In this document: in pieces, positions 16,778 to 26,111 of the stretch
Position numbering within the stretch: position 1 is the stretch's first letter
How the letters are laid out: every line of letters begins with the position of its first letter
Program-made: the position numbers and the translations under genes
Source of the DNA: Corallococcus exercitus
GTDB taxonomy: Bacteria > Myxococcota > Myxococcia > Myxococcales > Myxococcaceae
Assembly: GCF_003611585.1 (NCBI RefSeq)
Contig: NZ_RAVW01000023.1
Span: 1 to 44,549 of the forward strand
DNA: 44,549 bases
Reading direction: 5' to 3'
The notes under the pieces: model-generated
Database searches by the model: none
What the model saw: only the letters and a program-made list of their open reading frames with translations
Told to the model about the DNA's origin: nothing

Positions 16778-18307
16778 CTACAAGCCGTTGTACTTGAGGT
16801 CGCGCGGGTTGACGGACGGCTTGCCGCGGATGAGGTCGGCGGCCTCGAAGTCCTTCAGGCCGCTGTTGCCCTGCGTCGCCGCCTGCCATGCGGGGAGCGA
16901 CTTGAAGGCGAACACCATGTCGAAGTCCATGGGCACCGTCCCGGGATCCAGCGGCACGTTGCCCGGGTTGTCCTGGAACCACTTCATCCAGGCCTGCGAG
17001 CCCGGCTGCTCGAGGACCAGGGCGTTCTTGTCCGGCCCTCCCACCGTCGGCGGCATCGTGGTGGTGGGCAGGAGGAACGTCTTCATGGGCCACTCGGCCA
17101 CGCTGTGGCAGCTCATGCACGACGACGCCTGCACGTTGCGCACGAGCTTGCCGTTGACGATCGCGGGATCCACCACCGCGCCGTCGTTCGGGCCGGACAG
17201 GCGGCCGCCCCACCCCAGCGTCGCCGTGGAGTACTCGGGCGCCGCGGGGTTGATGACCGTCTCCTGCAGCGGCGCGCCCGGGTTCAGCGTGGAGTTGACG
17301 TTCGGGTCATCCCCCCACATCGCGCCCAGGGGGATCATCTTGTCCCACGCGCTGCCGGGCACGCGCATGTCGTAGACGAGCGTGGAGAACACCCAGCCCG
17401 TCTTGGGCGCCGTCTTGGTGTCCTTGACGATGATGTCGAACTGCATCACCGACGCGTTCATCACCTGCGGCGGCGCGTTCGAGGGGCCATTGGGCGGCGG
17501 AACGTAGACGGGCCACAGGGTCGCGCCCTCCATCACCGGCCAGTCCTTCGCCAGCGCGCTGGTCAACGCCACCTTGATGACGATGGACCCTTCCGGGAAC
17601 TGCGCGGACGTGTTGGTGAGCGTGGGGTTCATGGCCGTCTTGCCCCACACCTGCCCCAGCGCGTACGCCGCCACCTTGTCGTAGTAGGTCAGCACGTACG
17701 TCGTCATGTCGACCTTGAGGCCGGACGCGGCGAAGGTGGCCGCGGGGAACTCGGAGCCCACGTAGGTGCCGTGGATGCTCTCCCGGATGGAGGCGAGCCA
17801 CGGCTCGTTGTACCAGCCCGCCTTCGCCGCATCCCACTGGGGATAACTGTACAGCAGCGTCTGCATGGACGGCGCGATGTACGCCTTCAGCGCGTTGACG
17901 TACGCCAGCGCGTTCGTCTTGGAGATGGGCTGCCCCTTGAGCGCGGCGATCCACGGCGGGTTGGCCGGCGGCGCCACGGGCGACTGCGGATAGTCGTGGC
18001 TCAGGCTGAACAGCGGGCCTTGGTACTGCGAGGACGGCGGGATGTTGCCGTTGTTGTCCGCGAAGGGGTTCGCGTTCACGGAGTTGCGCTCGAACACCTC
18101 GCGGGCCGCGGCGAACGGCGTCCGGACCTTGGCGTCCGTGGGGGCGGTGGCGGAGGCCGGCACCACGTTGGAGGTGGGGGCCTTCTTGGGCGGCGGCTTC
18201 GCTTCCGCCGCGTCGGCCTCCGGCACCTTGCATGCGGAGAGGGACAGCGCCAGGCAGCCGGTAAGGCCCAGGACGCCAGACATCAGGGATTGGCGGGAAC
18301 GCTTCAT
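16778..18307 (-). CDS. Secreted lipoprotein with single c-type haem motif
   Basis: This 509-residue exported protein has an N-terminal lipobox (ALSLSAC, Cys26), so it is probably membrane-anchored. A Pro/Lys-rich linker follows, then a large beta-rich region (residues 60-380) with many Trp/Tyr and no family I recognise. The motif SCMSCH (Cys397, Cys400, His401) is a standard CXXCH haem-c attachment site. Only one is present, and a Met-rich stretch follows that could supply the distal ligand. It may take part in periplasmic electron transfer. The start is the ATG giving MKRSRQSLMSG, as the earlier part of the frame is not signal-like. The haem site is visible; the partners are unknown. Confidence 0.75.
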   Translation of the reverse strand: MKRSRQSLMSGVLGLTGCLALSLSACKVPEADAAEAKPPPKKAPTSNVVPASATAPTDAKVRTPFAAAREVFERNSVNANPFADNNGNIPPSSQYQGPLFSLSHDYPQSPVAPPANPPWIAALKGQPISKTNALAYVNALKAYIAPSMQTLLYSYPQWDAAKAGWYNEPWLASIRESIHGTYVGSEFPAATFAASGLKVDMTTYVLTYYDKVAAYALGQVWGKTAMNPTLTNTSAQFPEGSIVIKVALTSALAKDWPVMEGATLWPVYVPPPNGPSNAPPQVMNASVMQFDIIVKDTKTAPKTGWVFSTLVYDMRVPGSAWDKMIPLGAMWGDDPNVNSTLNPGAPLQETVINPAAPEYSTATLGWGGRLSGPNDGAVVDPAIVNGKLVRNVQASSCMSCHSVAEWPMKTFLLPTTTMPPTVGGPDKNALVLEQPGSQAWMKWFQDNPGNVPLDPGTVPMDFDMVFAFKSLPAWQAATQGNSGLKDFEAADLIRGKPSVNPRDLKYNGL

Positions 18308-18601
18308 GGACGAGCAGACCTTCGTGGGCCACACCACGCCCGGATGGGGTGGAACGGGACGACCGTGTGCGACAGGGAGCGGACACCGCGTCCACTCGCG
18401 GGCGTCCTCCACTGCACACGGCGATCCACTTCCCCGAAGGTCGGCGTTCCCTCTGCGCACCGGCCCCGGCGGCGCGAGCACGTGCCCGCGGCGCGTCTTC
18501 AGCGCAAGCGATTGCGTTCGCGCGCGACGCACGCCCCACACCGCGTCCCCGAGGCCAGGGTCCCCCTCACCCCGCCGCGGACGGCGGCTCGACTCCCGGC
18601 G
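18308..18601. other. Intergenic region without a recognisable gene
   Basis: These 294 bp lie between the xerD stop and the haem-lipoprotein start. I see no coding frame with plausible composition, no tRNA and no strong hairpin with a T-run. It most likely carries the promoter of the haem lipoprotein. Confidence 0.5.
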
Positions 18602-19537
<936 letters not shown>

Positions 19538-19667
19538 GGTCCTTTGCAGGGTACCGGACGCGCCCCCCAGGGCAACTCCCTGACGCGCCCACCCCTCACG
19601 CCGTTGCCTTCCACCGCGGAGAAGCGCCACCCTCTGTCCAGGTCCCCTACGACAAGGAGCAGCGAAG

Positions 19668-19982
19668 ATGCGTGCACAGGCATGGATGTGGATGGCGGTC
19701 CTCACGCTGGGCAGCGTGGGCACGACGTCGCTGGCGCAGCAGCCCGCGCCCACGGGGACGGCGCGGAAGACCCGGGAGGGCAAGGTGAAGAGCGTCAGCC
19801 CTTCCAGCATCCAGCTGGAGGGCGCCACCGCCTCCGCCCCGCCGCTCACCTACGTGGTGGACACGTCGAAGCCCCAGCTCAAGGAATCCCTCCAGGGCCT
19901 CAAGGCCGGGGACTCCGTGAAGCTGACCTACGCCCCCAACGAGGTGGGCGCGAAGGTCGTCACGAACGTGGAGAAGCTCTAG
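19668..19982 (+). CDS. Small secreted protein, beta-rich, unknown function
   Basis: This 104-residue protein has an N-terminal signal peptide (basic start, hydrophobic core, likely cleavage after SLAQ) and a mature part with several short beta-strands (REGKVKSVSPSSIQLEG, LTYVVDTSKPQ, SVKLTYAPNEVG). The form is like a DUF5666/OB-type small envelope protein, though I cannot assign a family. It stands alone, divergent from xerD and convergent with the downstream membrane protein, 7 bp from its stop. The start has AAGGAG upstream. Confidence 0.7.
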   Translation: MRAQAWMWMAVLTLGSVGTTSLAQQPAPTGTARKTREGKVKSVSPSSIQLEGATASAPPLTYVVDTSKPQLKESLQGLKAGDSVKLTYAPNEVGAKVVTNVEKL

Positions 19983-19989
19983 CCGTGCG

Positions 19990-20973
19990 TCACGCGTGGG
20001 GTTCGGCGGCTTCCTGCGCGTGCGCGCGCTCCAGCGCCTCCACCACCCAGGGCCAGCCCACCAGGATGTTGCCCGGCGAGCGCAGGCACGCGTCCGCCAC
20101 CGCCAGCACCTCCGCCGGCCGCGAGCGCACCGCCAGCGCCAGGTGCCGGCCGAGGAACGGGTGCGGCAGGTAGCTCAGGTTGTGGTGCCGCACCGGCACC
20201 CAGCGCAGCGTGGGCTTCCCGGTGAAGCGCTCCACCGCGTACGCCACCGCCTGCGCCAGCACCTCCAGCGCGTAGAACGGCAGCCGGAACGCGCACATCA
20301 GGAAGGCCACCAGCGCGCTCGCGGCCACCGCGCCCGCGAAGGACACCGACGAGGCGCTGCTCCACACCAGCATGGGGACGAGGCTCGTCGCGATGGCCGC
20401 CACCTGCACGTTGCGCACGGACGGACCGCGCCCGCTCGCGAGGCCACCGATGCTCCCCGCGGACAGGCCGGACACGATGCCCAGGCACAGCCCCACCGTC
20501 ACCGCCGCCGCGCCCCCGTGCTCCGGACCGAAGGCGCCGCCCGCCGTGGCGTGCAGCCCCGCCAGCATCGAGACGCTCGCCAGCGAGCCCAGCAACACCC
20601 CCGACGCGAGCCCCGACACCAGCGCCACCACCAGCCCCACCGCGCTGCACAGCGCCGCGGAGACCAGGTACACGCCGCGCATCGGCACGCCCGCGAGCCG
20701 CAGCCCCAGCCCCGCGAGCACCGTGAGGCCGGGCGACAGCACGACGAGCAGGAGCAGCATCCGCGCCACGAAGGCCCCCGCGGCGCGGCCCCCTTCGGCC
20801 TGCTCCCGCCACAGCTGCCCGATGCGGCCCGCCGGCGAACGGATGCCCGCCTCGCGCAGCCGGTAATGCAGATCAATGGGCCGGAACACCAGCAGGCCAA
20901 GCAGCGCGAGCGCGCCCGGCACCCGCTCCGGTGAATCGACGACAGGCTTCGCGGATGGGTCGCCCTCGGCCAA
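19990..20973 (-). CDS. Multi-pass membrane protein of unknown family
   Basis: This 327-residue protein has a charged N-terminus, an amphipathic segment (FRPIDLHYRLREAGI), then about five to six hydrophobic helices between residues 65 and 235 (for example LLLLVVLSPGLTVLAGLGL, GLVVALVSGLASGVLLG). A soluble C-terminal part has Pro/His/Trp-rich sequence (WVPVRHHNLSYLPHPFLG) and a final helix. The start is a TTG with GGGGGAAG close upstream. It lies just ahead of, and on the same strand as, the YciO-like gene's end, but transcription starts separately. No function can be assigned. Confidence 0.75.
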   Translation of the reverse strand: MAEGDPSAKPVVDSPERVPGALALLGLLVFRPIDLHYRLREAGIRSPAGRIGQLWREQAEGGRAAGAFVARMLLLLVVLSPGLTVLAGLGLRLAGVPMRGVYLVSAALCSAVGLVVALVSGLASGVLLGSLASVSMLAGLHATAGGAFGPEHGGAAAVTVGLCLGIVSGLSAGSIGGLASGRGPSVRNVQVAAIATSLVPMLVWSSASSVSFAGAVAASALVAFLMCAFRLPFYALEVLAQAVAYAVERFTGKPTLRWVPVRHHNLSYLPHPFLGRHLALAVRSRPAEVLAVADACLRSPGNILVGWPWVVEALERAHAQEAAEPHA

Positions 20974-20996
20974 GACTTCCCCCTCTGGAAAGGATT

Positions 20997-21617
20997 TCAG
21001 GACTCCAGACTACCCTTGCCTTGCCTCAGGATTTCAAGCGTATCGCCTATGAGTGAAACCACCGTGGACGGCTCGTTCAATGTCACGCCACCGTCAAGAA
21101 TCAGGTCCAGGCCATGCCCCAGCGCCGTCTTGATATCCCGTGCGTCTGAGAGGACCGTACCGTCCGTGTGGGTCGCGGAGGTGGTGATGAGCGGGCGGCC
21201 GAGCGCCTTCGCCAGCTCCCTGGGCAGGGCGGCGTCCGGCACGCGCAGGCCCACCTGCTTCTGCTTCGTCATCATCACCTCCGGCACCAGGCGTGTGGCC
21301 TCCAGGATGAAGGTGAAGGCGCCGGGGGTGAGCCCCTTCATGGCGCGGTAGGCGAAGTTGCTCACGTGCGCGTAGCGGGCCACGTCCGACAGGTCCGGGC
21401 ACAGCAGTGACAGGGGCTTCTTCTTGTCGCGGCCCTTGAGCTGGTACAGCCGCTCAATTGCTTTCTTGGAATTCAAGTCACAGCCCAGCCCGTAATACGT
21501 GTCCGTGGGATAGGCGATGACGCCGCCCTTCTCCAGCACCTCCACCGCCCGTGCGACCTGGCGGGGAGAGGGATGATCCACGTCCACCTCGAGGATGGGG
21601 GCGGCGGCGGCGGGCAT
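20997..21617 (-). CDS. Sua5/YciO/YrdC-family protein
   Basis: The 206-residue protein is built on the YrdC fold that makes threonylcarbamoyl-adenylate for the t6A modification of tRNA. Recognisable parts are GGVIAYPTDTYYGLGCD, the KGRDKKKPLSLL lysine-rich loop and the RVPDAALPRELAKALGRP region. It has a YciO-type end (STVVSLIGDTLEILRQGKG). The nucleotide motif usually ends in SAN; here the sequence reads TTSATHTDG, so Asn is replaced by Thr. At this length it lacks the C-terminal Sua5 extension. It is more like YciO than the main TsaC, so whether it makes t6A is uncertain. Confidence 0.88.
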   Translation of the reverse strand: MPAAAAPILEVDVDHPSPRQVARAVEVLEKGGVIAYPTDTYYGLGCDLNSKKAIERLYQLKGRDKKKPLSLLCPDLSDVARYAHVSNFAYRAMKGLTPGAFTFILEATRLVPEVMMTKQKQVGLRVPDAALPRELAKALGRPLITTSATHTDGTVLSDARDIKTALGHGLDLILDGGVTLNEPSTVVSLIGDTLEILRQGKGSLES

Positions 21618-21665
21618 GACGGGAAGCTCCTGGCAGAGGCCACCCCGTGAGGGGTGCTGTCCCCA

Positions 21666-22964
21666 CTATGCGCCGCCGCTTGCCTCTTCCGCACGGATTT
21701 CGCCACTGCCCAGCAGGGCGCGTCGCGTGAGCACCGGCCCCACCAGTTCGTGCGCGGTGATCATCGCGACGATGAGCACCTCCACCTGGGGCCCGAAGGA
21801 CGGGAAGGTGCGCGACACCAGCGCCGCCAGGCCGAACGTCACGCCCGCCTGGGAGATGAGCCCCATCCACAGGTAGCGCTTGAGGCGCGGATCCTCCGCG
21901 GGCGCGAACTTGCGGCACGCGCCCCAGATGGCCAGGCCGCGCAGTGCCACGAGCAGCAGCGCCGCCGGCCCCACCGTCACCAGCGCGTCCAGCTTCAGCC
22001 CCGCCCCCGCCGCGGCGAAGAAGAGCGCGAACACCGGCAGGCCCGCCTGGTTGATGGCCTGGTGGATGCGCCGGCCCTCGCGCTCGTCCAGGTTGGCGAT
22101 GAGCGCCCCGGCCGCCAGCGACACCAAAAGCGGCGACAGGTGCAGCCGCGCCCCGCCCTCCGCCGCCGCGAACGACAGGCCCACGAGGAACAGCGGCAGC
22201 TCGCGGTTGACGCCCCGCATGTACAGGAGCATCGCCACCGCCAGCAGGCACCCCACCGCCACGGAGCCGAACAGCTCCCACCCCACCCCGCCCACCAGCG
22301 CGGGCAGGTCCAGGCCGTTGCCGAACGTCGCGCGGGTGATGCCCGCCGCCAGGCCGAAGGCCACCATCACGAAGAGGTCCCCGATGATGACCAGCGCCAT
22401 CAGGAACTCCGTGAACGGGCCGCGCGCGGACGTCTCCTGCACGATGGCGATGGTCACCGTGGGAGAGAACGACACCACCACCGTGGACAGGAGCGCGCTC
22501 ACCGCCAGCGCCTGGGGCACCGTCATGGGGGACAGGAACGGCAGCACGGGCTTGAGCGCGAACGTGGCCCCGAAGCACACCGCGAACGTCACCCCGCACA
22601 CCGCCGCGCAGAGCAGCGCCACGCGCGCGCCCACCCGGCGGATGAGCCCCAGGTGCAGCTCCGTGCCCGCGACGAGCGCGATGAGGCTCACCGCCAGCCC
22701 CTTCACCAGCTCCAGCCCCTTCACGCCCGCGTTCGGGATGAAGCCCAGCGCGTACGGCCCCACCGCCACGCCCACCAGCAGGTAGCCGGTGAGGCGCGGC
22801 AGGCCCATGCCCTTGGCCACCTTGCCCGCGAACAGGCCGCACAACAGCAGCGCGCCCGCGGCCAGCAGCACCGGCGTGCCCGAGTCCGCGCGCACCGCCT
22901 GGGCCTGGGTGATGGCCGCGAGCAGCGCCATGAGCAGCAGCAACCGGAAGATGGACCCCTTCAC
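21666..22964 (-). CDS. CPA-type cation:proton antiporter, second of an overlapping pair
   Basis: The 432-residue protein has about 12 membrane helices and the sodium/hydrogen exchanger (PF00999) look: LLCGLFAGKVAKGMGLPRLTGYLLVGVAVGP, then a discontinuous-helix region with LSTVVVSFSPTVTIAIVQE, ALVIIGDLFVMVAFGLA and ISQAGVTFGLAALV near the end. Such proteins exchange Na+ or K+ for H+. A GTG start overlaps the stop of the upstream antiporter (GTGA), so they are translationally coupled. The IIGDLF segment holds the Asp that sits in the ion site in this family. Its ion is not predictable. The partner pair could work as a complex. Confidence 0.88.
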   Translation of the reverse strand: MKGSIFRLLLLMALLAAITQAQAVRADSGTPVLLAAGALLLCGLFAGKVAKGMGLPRLTGYLLVGVAVGPYALGFIPNAGVKGLELVKGLAVSLIALVAGTELHLGLIRRVGARVALLCAAVCGVTFAVCFGATFALKPVLPFLSPMTVPQALAVSALLSTVVVSFSPTVTIAIVQETSARGPFTEFLMALVIIGDLFVMVAFGLAAGITRATFGNGLDLPALVGGVGWELFGSVAVGCLLAVAMLLYMRGVNRELPLFLVGLSFAAAEGGARLHLSPLLVSLAAGALIANLDEREGRRIHQAINQAGLPVFALFFAAAGAGLKLDALVTVGPAALLLVALRGLAIWGACRKFAPAEDPRLKRYLWMGLISQAGVTFGLAALVSRTFPSFGPQVEVLIVAMITAHELVGPVLTRRALLGSGEIRAEEASGGA

Positions 22965-24196
22965 GCGGCCACCCCCGCGTCACCGGTGGGAGGCGTGTCC
23001 CTCATGGGCGAGGGCCGGGGCTCCGCGGCCAGCACCTGCCGGAAGGCCCCGTGCGCGAGCATCTCGTTGACGACCGCGCCCACCGCCACCACGTCCAGCA
23101 CCCGCTGCGACAGCGAGCCCGGCACCAGCAGCACGTACTCCGCCACCAGGCACAGCGCCAGGCCGCCCTGGGAGATGAGCGCGTAGCCAAAGCGCGGCGG
23201 CAGGTCCAACACGCCCTGCGTGAGCCGCTGCGCGAACGTGCCGCCCAGCACCTTGCCCAGAAAGCGCAGCCCCACGAACGCTGGCAACAGCGCCCACGCG
23301 GACAGGTCGCGCGCGTGGATGTGGCTGCCCACCAGGAAGACCAGCACCAGGTACGTGGGCCGCTCGACTCGCGAAAGCGCCCGCGACACCCGCTCCGCCG
23401 TGCGCCCTCCCATGAGCGCCAGCGTCGCGCCGCACGCCACGCCGGCCAGCAGCGACGACAGCCGCAGGTACGCCGCCGCGCCGCCCACCAGCGCCACCAT
23501 GCCCAGCGTCACCGTGGTCTGCTCCGCCAGGTCCTTCAGCGAATACGTGAGGAACGCCAGCAGCGCGCCGCACGCCACGCCCAGCAGCAGCGCCAGCCCC
23601 AGCAGGCCCAGCCCCTCGGCCGCGTTGCCGGTGACGCCCAGCACCAGCCCCAGCGCGAGCACGCCCAGGCCCACCGCGTCGTCCATCATCGTGAGCAGCG
23701 CCACGCCCAGGCCGCGCGCGCGCTCCAGCCGCCCGTTTCGGTAGCCCAGCACCGCGAAGTGTCCGGAGGACAGGCTCGCCGCCGCGCCCAGCAGCGCCGC
23801 CGCGCCCACCGCCACCAGGGGCCTCAGGCCCATGGACAGGAGCAGCGGGACGGACAGCGGCAGCGCGACGAAGAGGAACGCCGTGCCCGCGTGCGCGAGC
23901 GCCGCCGCGTAGACGGGCCGGGGCAGGAGCCGCAACAGGCGCGGCTCCAGGTTGAGCCCCAGGAGCACGCCCCCCGTCCCCAGCCCCAGCGCCACCAGCG
24001 GGTGGAGCGATTCCAGGTTGCGCGGGGTGAGCACGCCCAGCACGGACGGGCCCAGCAGGGCCCCGAAGATGAGGAACAGGAGGCCGCTGGCCGCCAGCTG
24101 CGCCAGTGCCGGGAAGCGGCCCGGATCCAGGAGCGACCGGCTGGACGCGAGCAGCGACAACGCCGCGACGATGAGGAAGACGAGCAGCGCTTGCAC
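22961..24196 (-). CDS. CPA-type cation:proton antiporter, first of an overlapping pair
   Basis: This 411-residue, 12-helix protein is a second sodium/hydrogen exchanger-like transporter. Motifs include LLFLIFGALLGPSVLGVLTPRN at the start of the transport core, LTMMDDAVGLGVLALGLV with two adjacent Asp where CPA proteins carry the ion-binding acid, and ISQGGLALCLVAEYVLLVP in the last third. The GTG start follows the PII-like gene by 35 bp. It overlaps the next antiporter by 4 bp (GTGA). The two paralogues differ throughout, so this is not a recent duplication. Complex formation between them is inferred. Confidence 0.88.
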   Translation of the reverse strand: MQALLVFLIVAALSLLASSRSLLDPGRFPALAQLAASGLLFLIFGALLGPSVLGVLTPRNLESLHPLVALGLGTGGVLLGLNLEPRLLRLLPRPVYAAALAHAGTAFLFVALPLSVPLLLSMGLRPLVAVGAAALLGAAASLSSGHFAVLGYRNGRLERARGLGVALLTMMDDAVGLGVLALGLVLGVTGNAAEGLGLLGLALLLGVACGALLAFLTYSLKDLAEQTTVTLGMVALVGGAAAYLRLSSLLAGVACGATLALMGGRTAERVSRALSRVERPTYLVLVFLVGSHIHARDLSAWALLPAFVGLRFLGKVLGGTFAQRLTQGVLDLPPRFGYALISQGGLALCLVAEYVLLVPGSLSQRVLDVVAVGAVVNEMLAHGAFRQVLAAEPRPSPMRDTPPTGDAGVAA

Positions 24197-24231
24197 GGAC
24201 CGTGCTTACACCCGTGCGCCCCCGCGCGTCA

Positions 24232-24567
24232 TCAACGCCGGTGCGTGGGCGCCGCCATCACGGGCAGGGCCACCAGGCGGCCCATGGGCGGGTCGTCCGC
24301 ATCCATCTCCAGCTGTACGCGCTGGAGCATGCGATCCATCTCCTCCTGCGGGAGGGCAGGCAGCACGCTCACGAGCACGACGCGGTCTTCGTCCGCGCCC
24401 AGCGCGAGGCTGCGCAGGCCGGCGAACACCGGCACCTCCGCCGACAGGGCCGCGGCGGCGCTGCGCGCCCGGATGACCAGCGGTTCCGGGATGCCGAACT
24501 CCCGGAGCCGGCGGATCGCCCGCTCGGTCGTCTCCACCTGCTCGAGGAACGTGATGACCAGGTACAC
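24232..24567 (-). CDS. PII-like signalling protein, putative antiporter regulator
   Basis: This 111-residue protein reads as a ferredoxin-like PII fold: strand 1 (MYLVITFLEQ) and helix 1 (TTERAIRRLREFGI), strand 2 (EPLVIRARS), then a T-loop-position segment, PVFAGLRSLALG, strand 3 (RVVLVSVLP), helix 2 (EEMDRMLQRVQLEM) and a final MGRLVALPVM strand. The PxFAGLRSL motif recurs in PII-like proteins next to transporters. True GlnB/GlnK signature residues are absent. It is the first gene of a minus-strand operon, 35 bp before two coupled antiporters. Such small trimeric proteins often gate their partner transporter in response to a nucleotide or other ligand; that role here is an inference. Confidence 0.7.
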   Translation of the reverse strand: MYLVITFLEQVETTERAIRRLREFGIPEPLVIRARSAAAALSAEVPVFAGLRSLALGADEDRVVLVSVLPALPQEEMDRMLQRVQLEMDADDPPMGRLVALPVMAAPTHRR

Positions 24568-24606
24568 GCGGCCGTCATACCGGAAGACCGCGCATCCTGT
24601 CCCCCG

Positions 24607-25053
24607 TTACTCGTTGCCCCCTGGCTGAGCGGGCTCCTCCGGCGTGGCGGCCGGAGCGGCGGTGCCCTCGGACGCGGGGGCAGCCCCGGCCTGGGCATCC
24701 ATGGCGGCGCGGGCAGCGCGCTTGCCCTCTTCAATCAGCTTCTTGACCTTCTGCCCGCCCTTGCGGCCAATCTCTTCATAGAAGTTCGGGCCGCGGGTGG
24801 CCTTGACGCGGTCGCCACCCTTCTTGCCGATCTCCTCGTAGAACTTGGCGCCGCGCTCGGCCTTCACGGTCTCGCCGCCCTTGCGGCCGATCTCCTCGTA
24901 GAAGGAGCGACCGCGCTCGGCCTTCACCGTGGCGCCGCCCTTGCGGCCGATGGTCTCGTAGAACTCGCGACCGCGTTCGTTGCGGACCGTCTCGCCGCCC
25001 TTACGCCCCGCCTCTGCCACCGTCATGCTGCCCTTGTTGTCTTTGTCCGACAT
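24607..25053 (-). CDS. KGG-repeat stress protein (GsiB/LEA-like)
   Basis: The 148-residue hydrophilic protein contains five copies of a 20-residue KGG unit in tandem: GRKGGETVKAERGxxFYEEI, with variants GRKGGATV, GKKGGDRV and GRKGGQKV. The first four end in FYE-(T/E)-I and the last is truncated. This is the stress-induced KGG family (PF10685), related to B. subtilis GsiB and plant group-1 LEA proteins, which protect during desiccation or starvation. A Pro/Ala/Glu-rich tail follows. The start (MSDKDNKGSM) has AGGAG 9 bp upstream and was preferred to earlier frame positions without conservation. A role in sporulation or stress is plausible for a myxobacterium. Confidence 0.9.
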   Translation of the reverse strand: MSDKDNKGSMTVAEAGRKGGETVRNERGREFYETIGRKGGATVKAERGRSFYEEIGRKGGETVKAERGAKFYEEIGKKGGDRVKATRGPNFYEEIGRKGGQKVKKLIEEGKRAARAAMDAQAGAAPASEGTAAPAATPEEPAQPGGNE

Positions 25054-25370
25054 GTCCGTGTCTCCTCTCGTGACTGCCCAACCCCGTCCGCGCCTTGGTG
25101 TCCCTTGCCTGAAACCTTGGGACGGAAGCGCCCCGATGCAAGCAAGCTCCGTACACCGCCAGCCGTTCTCTCCTGACATTGCATGCATAATCCCCAAGGA
25201 TTTCGCGCGCTTGTCAGGGACGCTAGGCATCCGGACGGGACGGGTGATTGCCCGGCAGGACGCTCTCGATGTTCACAACAATTCAGCTCACGTTGCCGAT
25301 TCCCTGCTCGGTTCCCACCTTGTGCGCAACGCCTGACACATGGGTTTCGTGGGCGATGGGGGAGGTTTCC
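25054..25370. promoter_or_regulatory. Divergent promoter region of the KGG and VTT genes
   Basis: This 317-bp stretch, visibly richer in A/T than its surroundings near 25180-25200, separates two divergent genes and contains no convincing ORF. It holds the partly palindromic ATTGCATGCATAAT (25178-25191), which contains a TGCATAAT element like an extended -10. No matching -35 at 17-18 bp is seen, so an alternative sigma factor is possible. The region should drive the KGG stress protein leftward. Confidence 0.4.
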
Positions 25371-26111
25371 TTGGCGAGCAGCAGCGGTCTGAAGACCTGG
25401 TTGCGCATCCTCGCGCCCATGGTCGTCTCCATTGGCGGTCTGGTGATGCTCCGGCTGTTGGGGCCGGACTTCATCGATCAGCGCACCATCCGGGAGCTGT
25501 TGCTCCCCCTGGGCGACTACGCCCCCCTGGCCTACGTGGCCTTCCTGGCCGTGAGGCCCCTGACGCTCCTTCCGGGGCAGGTCCTCACCGCGGTCGGCGG
25601 GATGATGTTCGGGACCCTCGCCGCGACCCTCTATTCACTAACGGGCAGCTTCCTGTCCGCCACCCTGCTCTACTTCGTTGCTCGCAAGCTGGGCACGCGG
25701 CCCATGCAGCGGCTGTGCGGCAGCAAGTACCCGGCCATCGCCAAGGCGGCGCGGCGGCACGACTTCCAGTTCACGTTCCTGGCGTGCCTCAACCCGCTGT
25801 GCCCCACGGACATCATGCTGATCGCCGGCGCGGCGAGCGGCGCGCGCTTCTGGCCGTCCGTGCTGGGCGTCGTGCTGGGCACCATTCCGGGCACCTTCCT
25901 CACCGCGCAGTTCGGCAGTGGCCTCGCGCAGGGCCGCACGGTGATGACCGCCGTGTCCGCGGTAGGCATGGTGGTGTCGCTGGTGCTGGGCGTCATCTTC
26001 GGCCGCCGGTTCTACAAGGAGGTCAACGAGGCGCCAGTGGAGGCCCCCGCGCCCGAAGCGGAGCCCGCGCGCGACCTGCCCGGCGCGAAGGAAGCGCTCA
26101 CGACGCCGTGA
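25371..26111 (+). CDS. VTT/TVP38-TMEM64-family membrane protein
   Basis: The 246-residue integral membrane protein contains the VTT (SNARE-associated/DedA-like) domain: the hydrophobic segment LAYVAFLAVRPLTLLPGQVLTA, GGMMFGTLAATLYSLTGS, the amphipathic FVARKLGTRPMQRLCG and LACLNPLCPTDIMLIAGAAS, ending with a last membrane helix and a charged tail. The family moves lipids between leaflets or handles lipid carriers. I placed the start at TTG because GGGGGAGG lies 5 bp upstream; an in-frame ATG 15 bp earlier (25356) lacks a good ribosome site and is the alternative. Its end overlaps the convergent LysR gene by 14 bp. Confidence 0.85.
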   Translation: MASSSGLKTWLRILAPMVVSIGGLVMLRLLGPDFIDQRTIRELLLPLGDYAPLAYVAFLAVRPLTLLPGQVLTAVGGMMFGTLAATLYSLTGSFLSATLLYFVARKLGTRPMQRLCGSKYPAIAKAARRHDFQFTFLACLNPLCPTDIMLIAGAASGARFWPSVLGVVLGTIPGTFLTAQFGSGLAQGRTVMTAVSAVGMVVSLVLGVIFGRRFYKEVNEAPVEAPAPEAEPARDLPGAKEALTTP

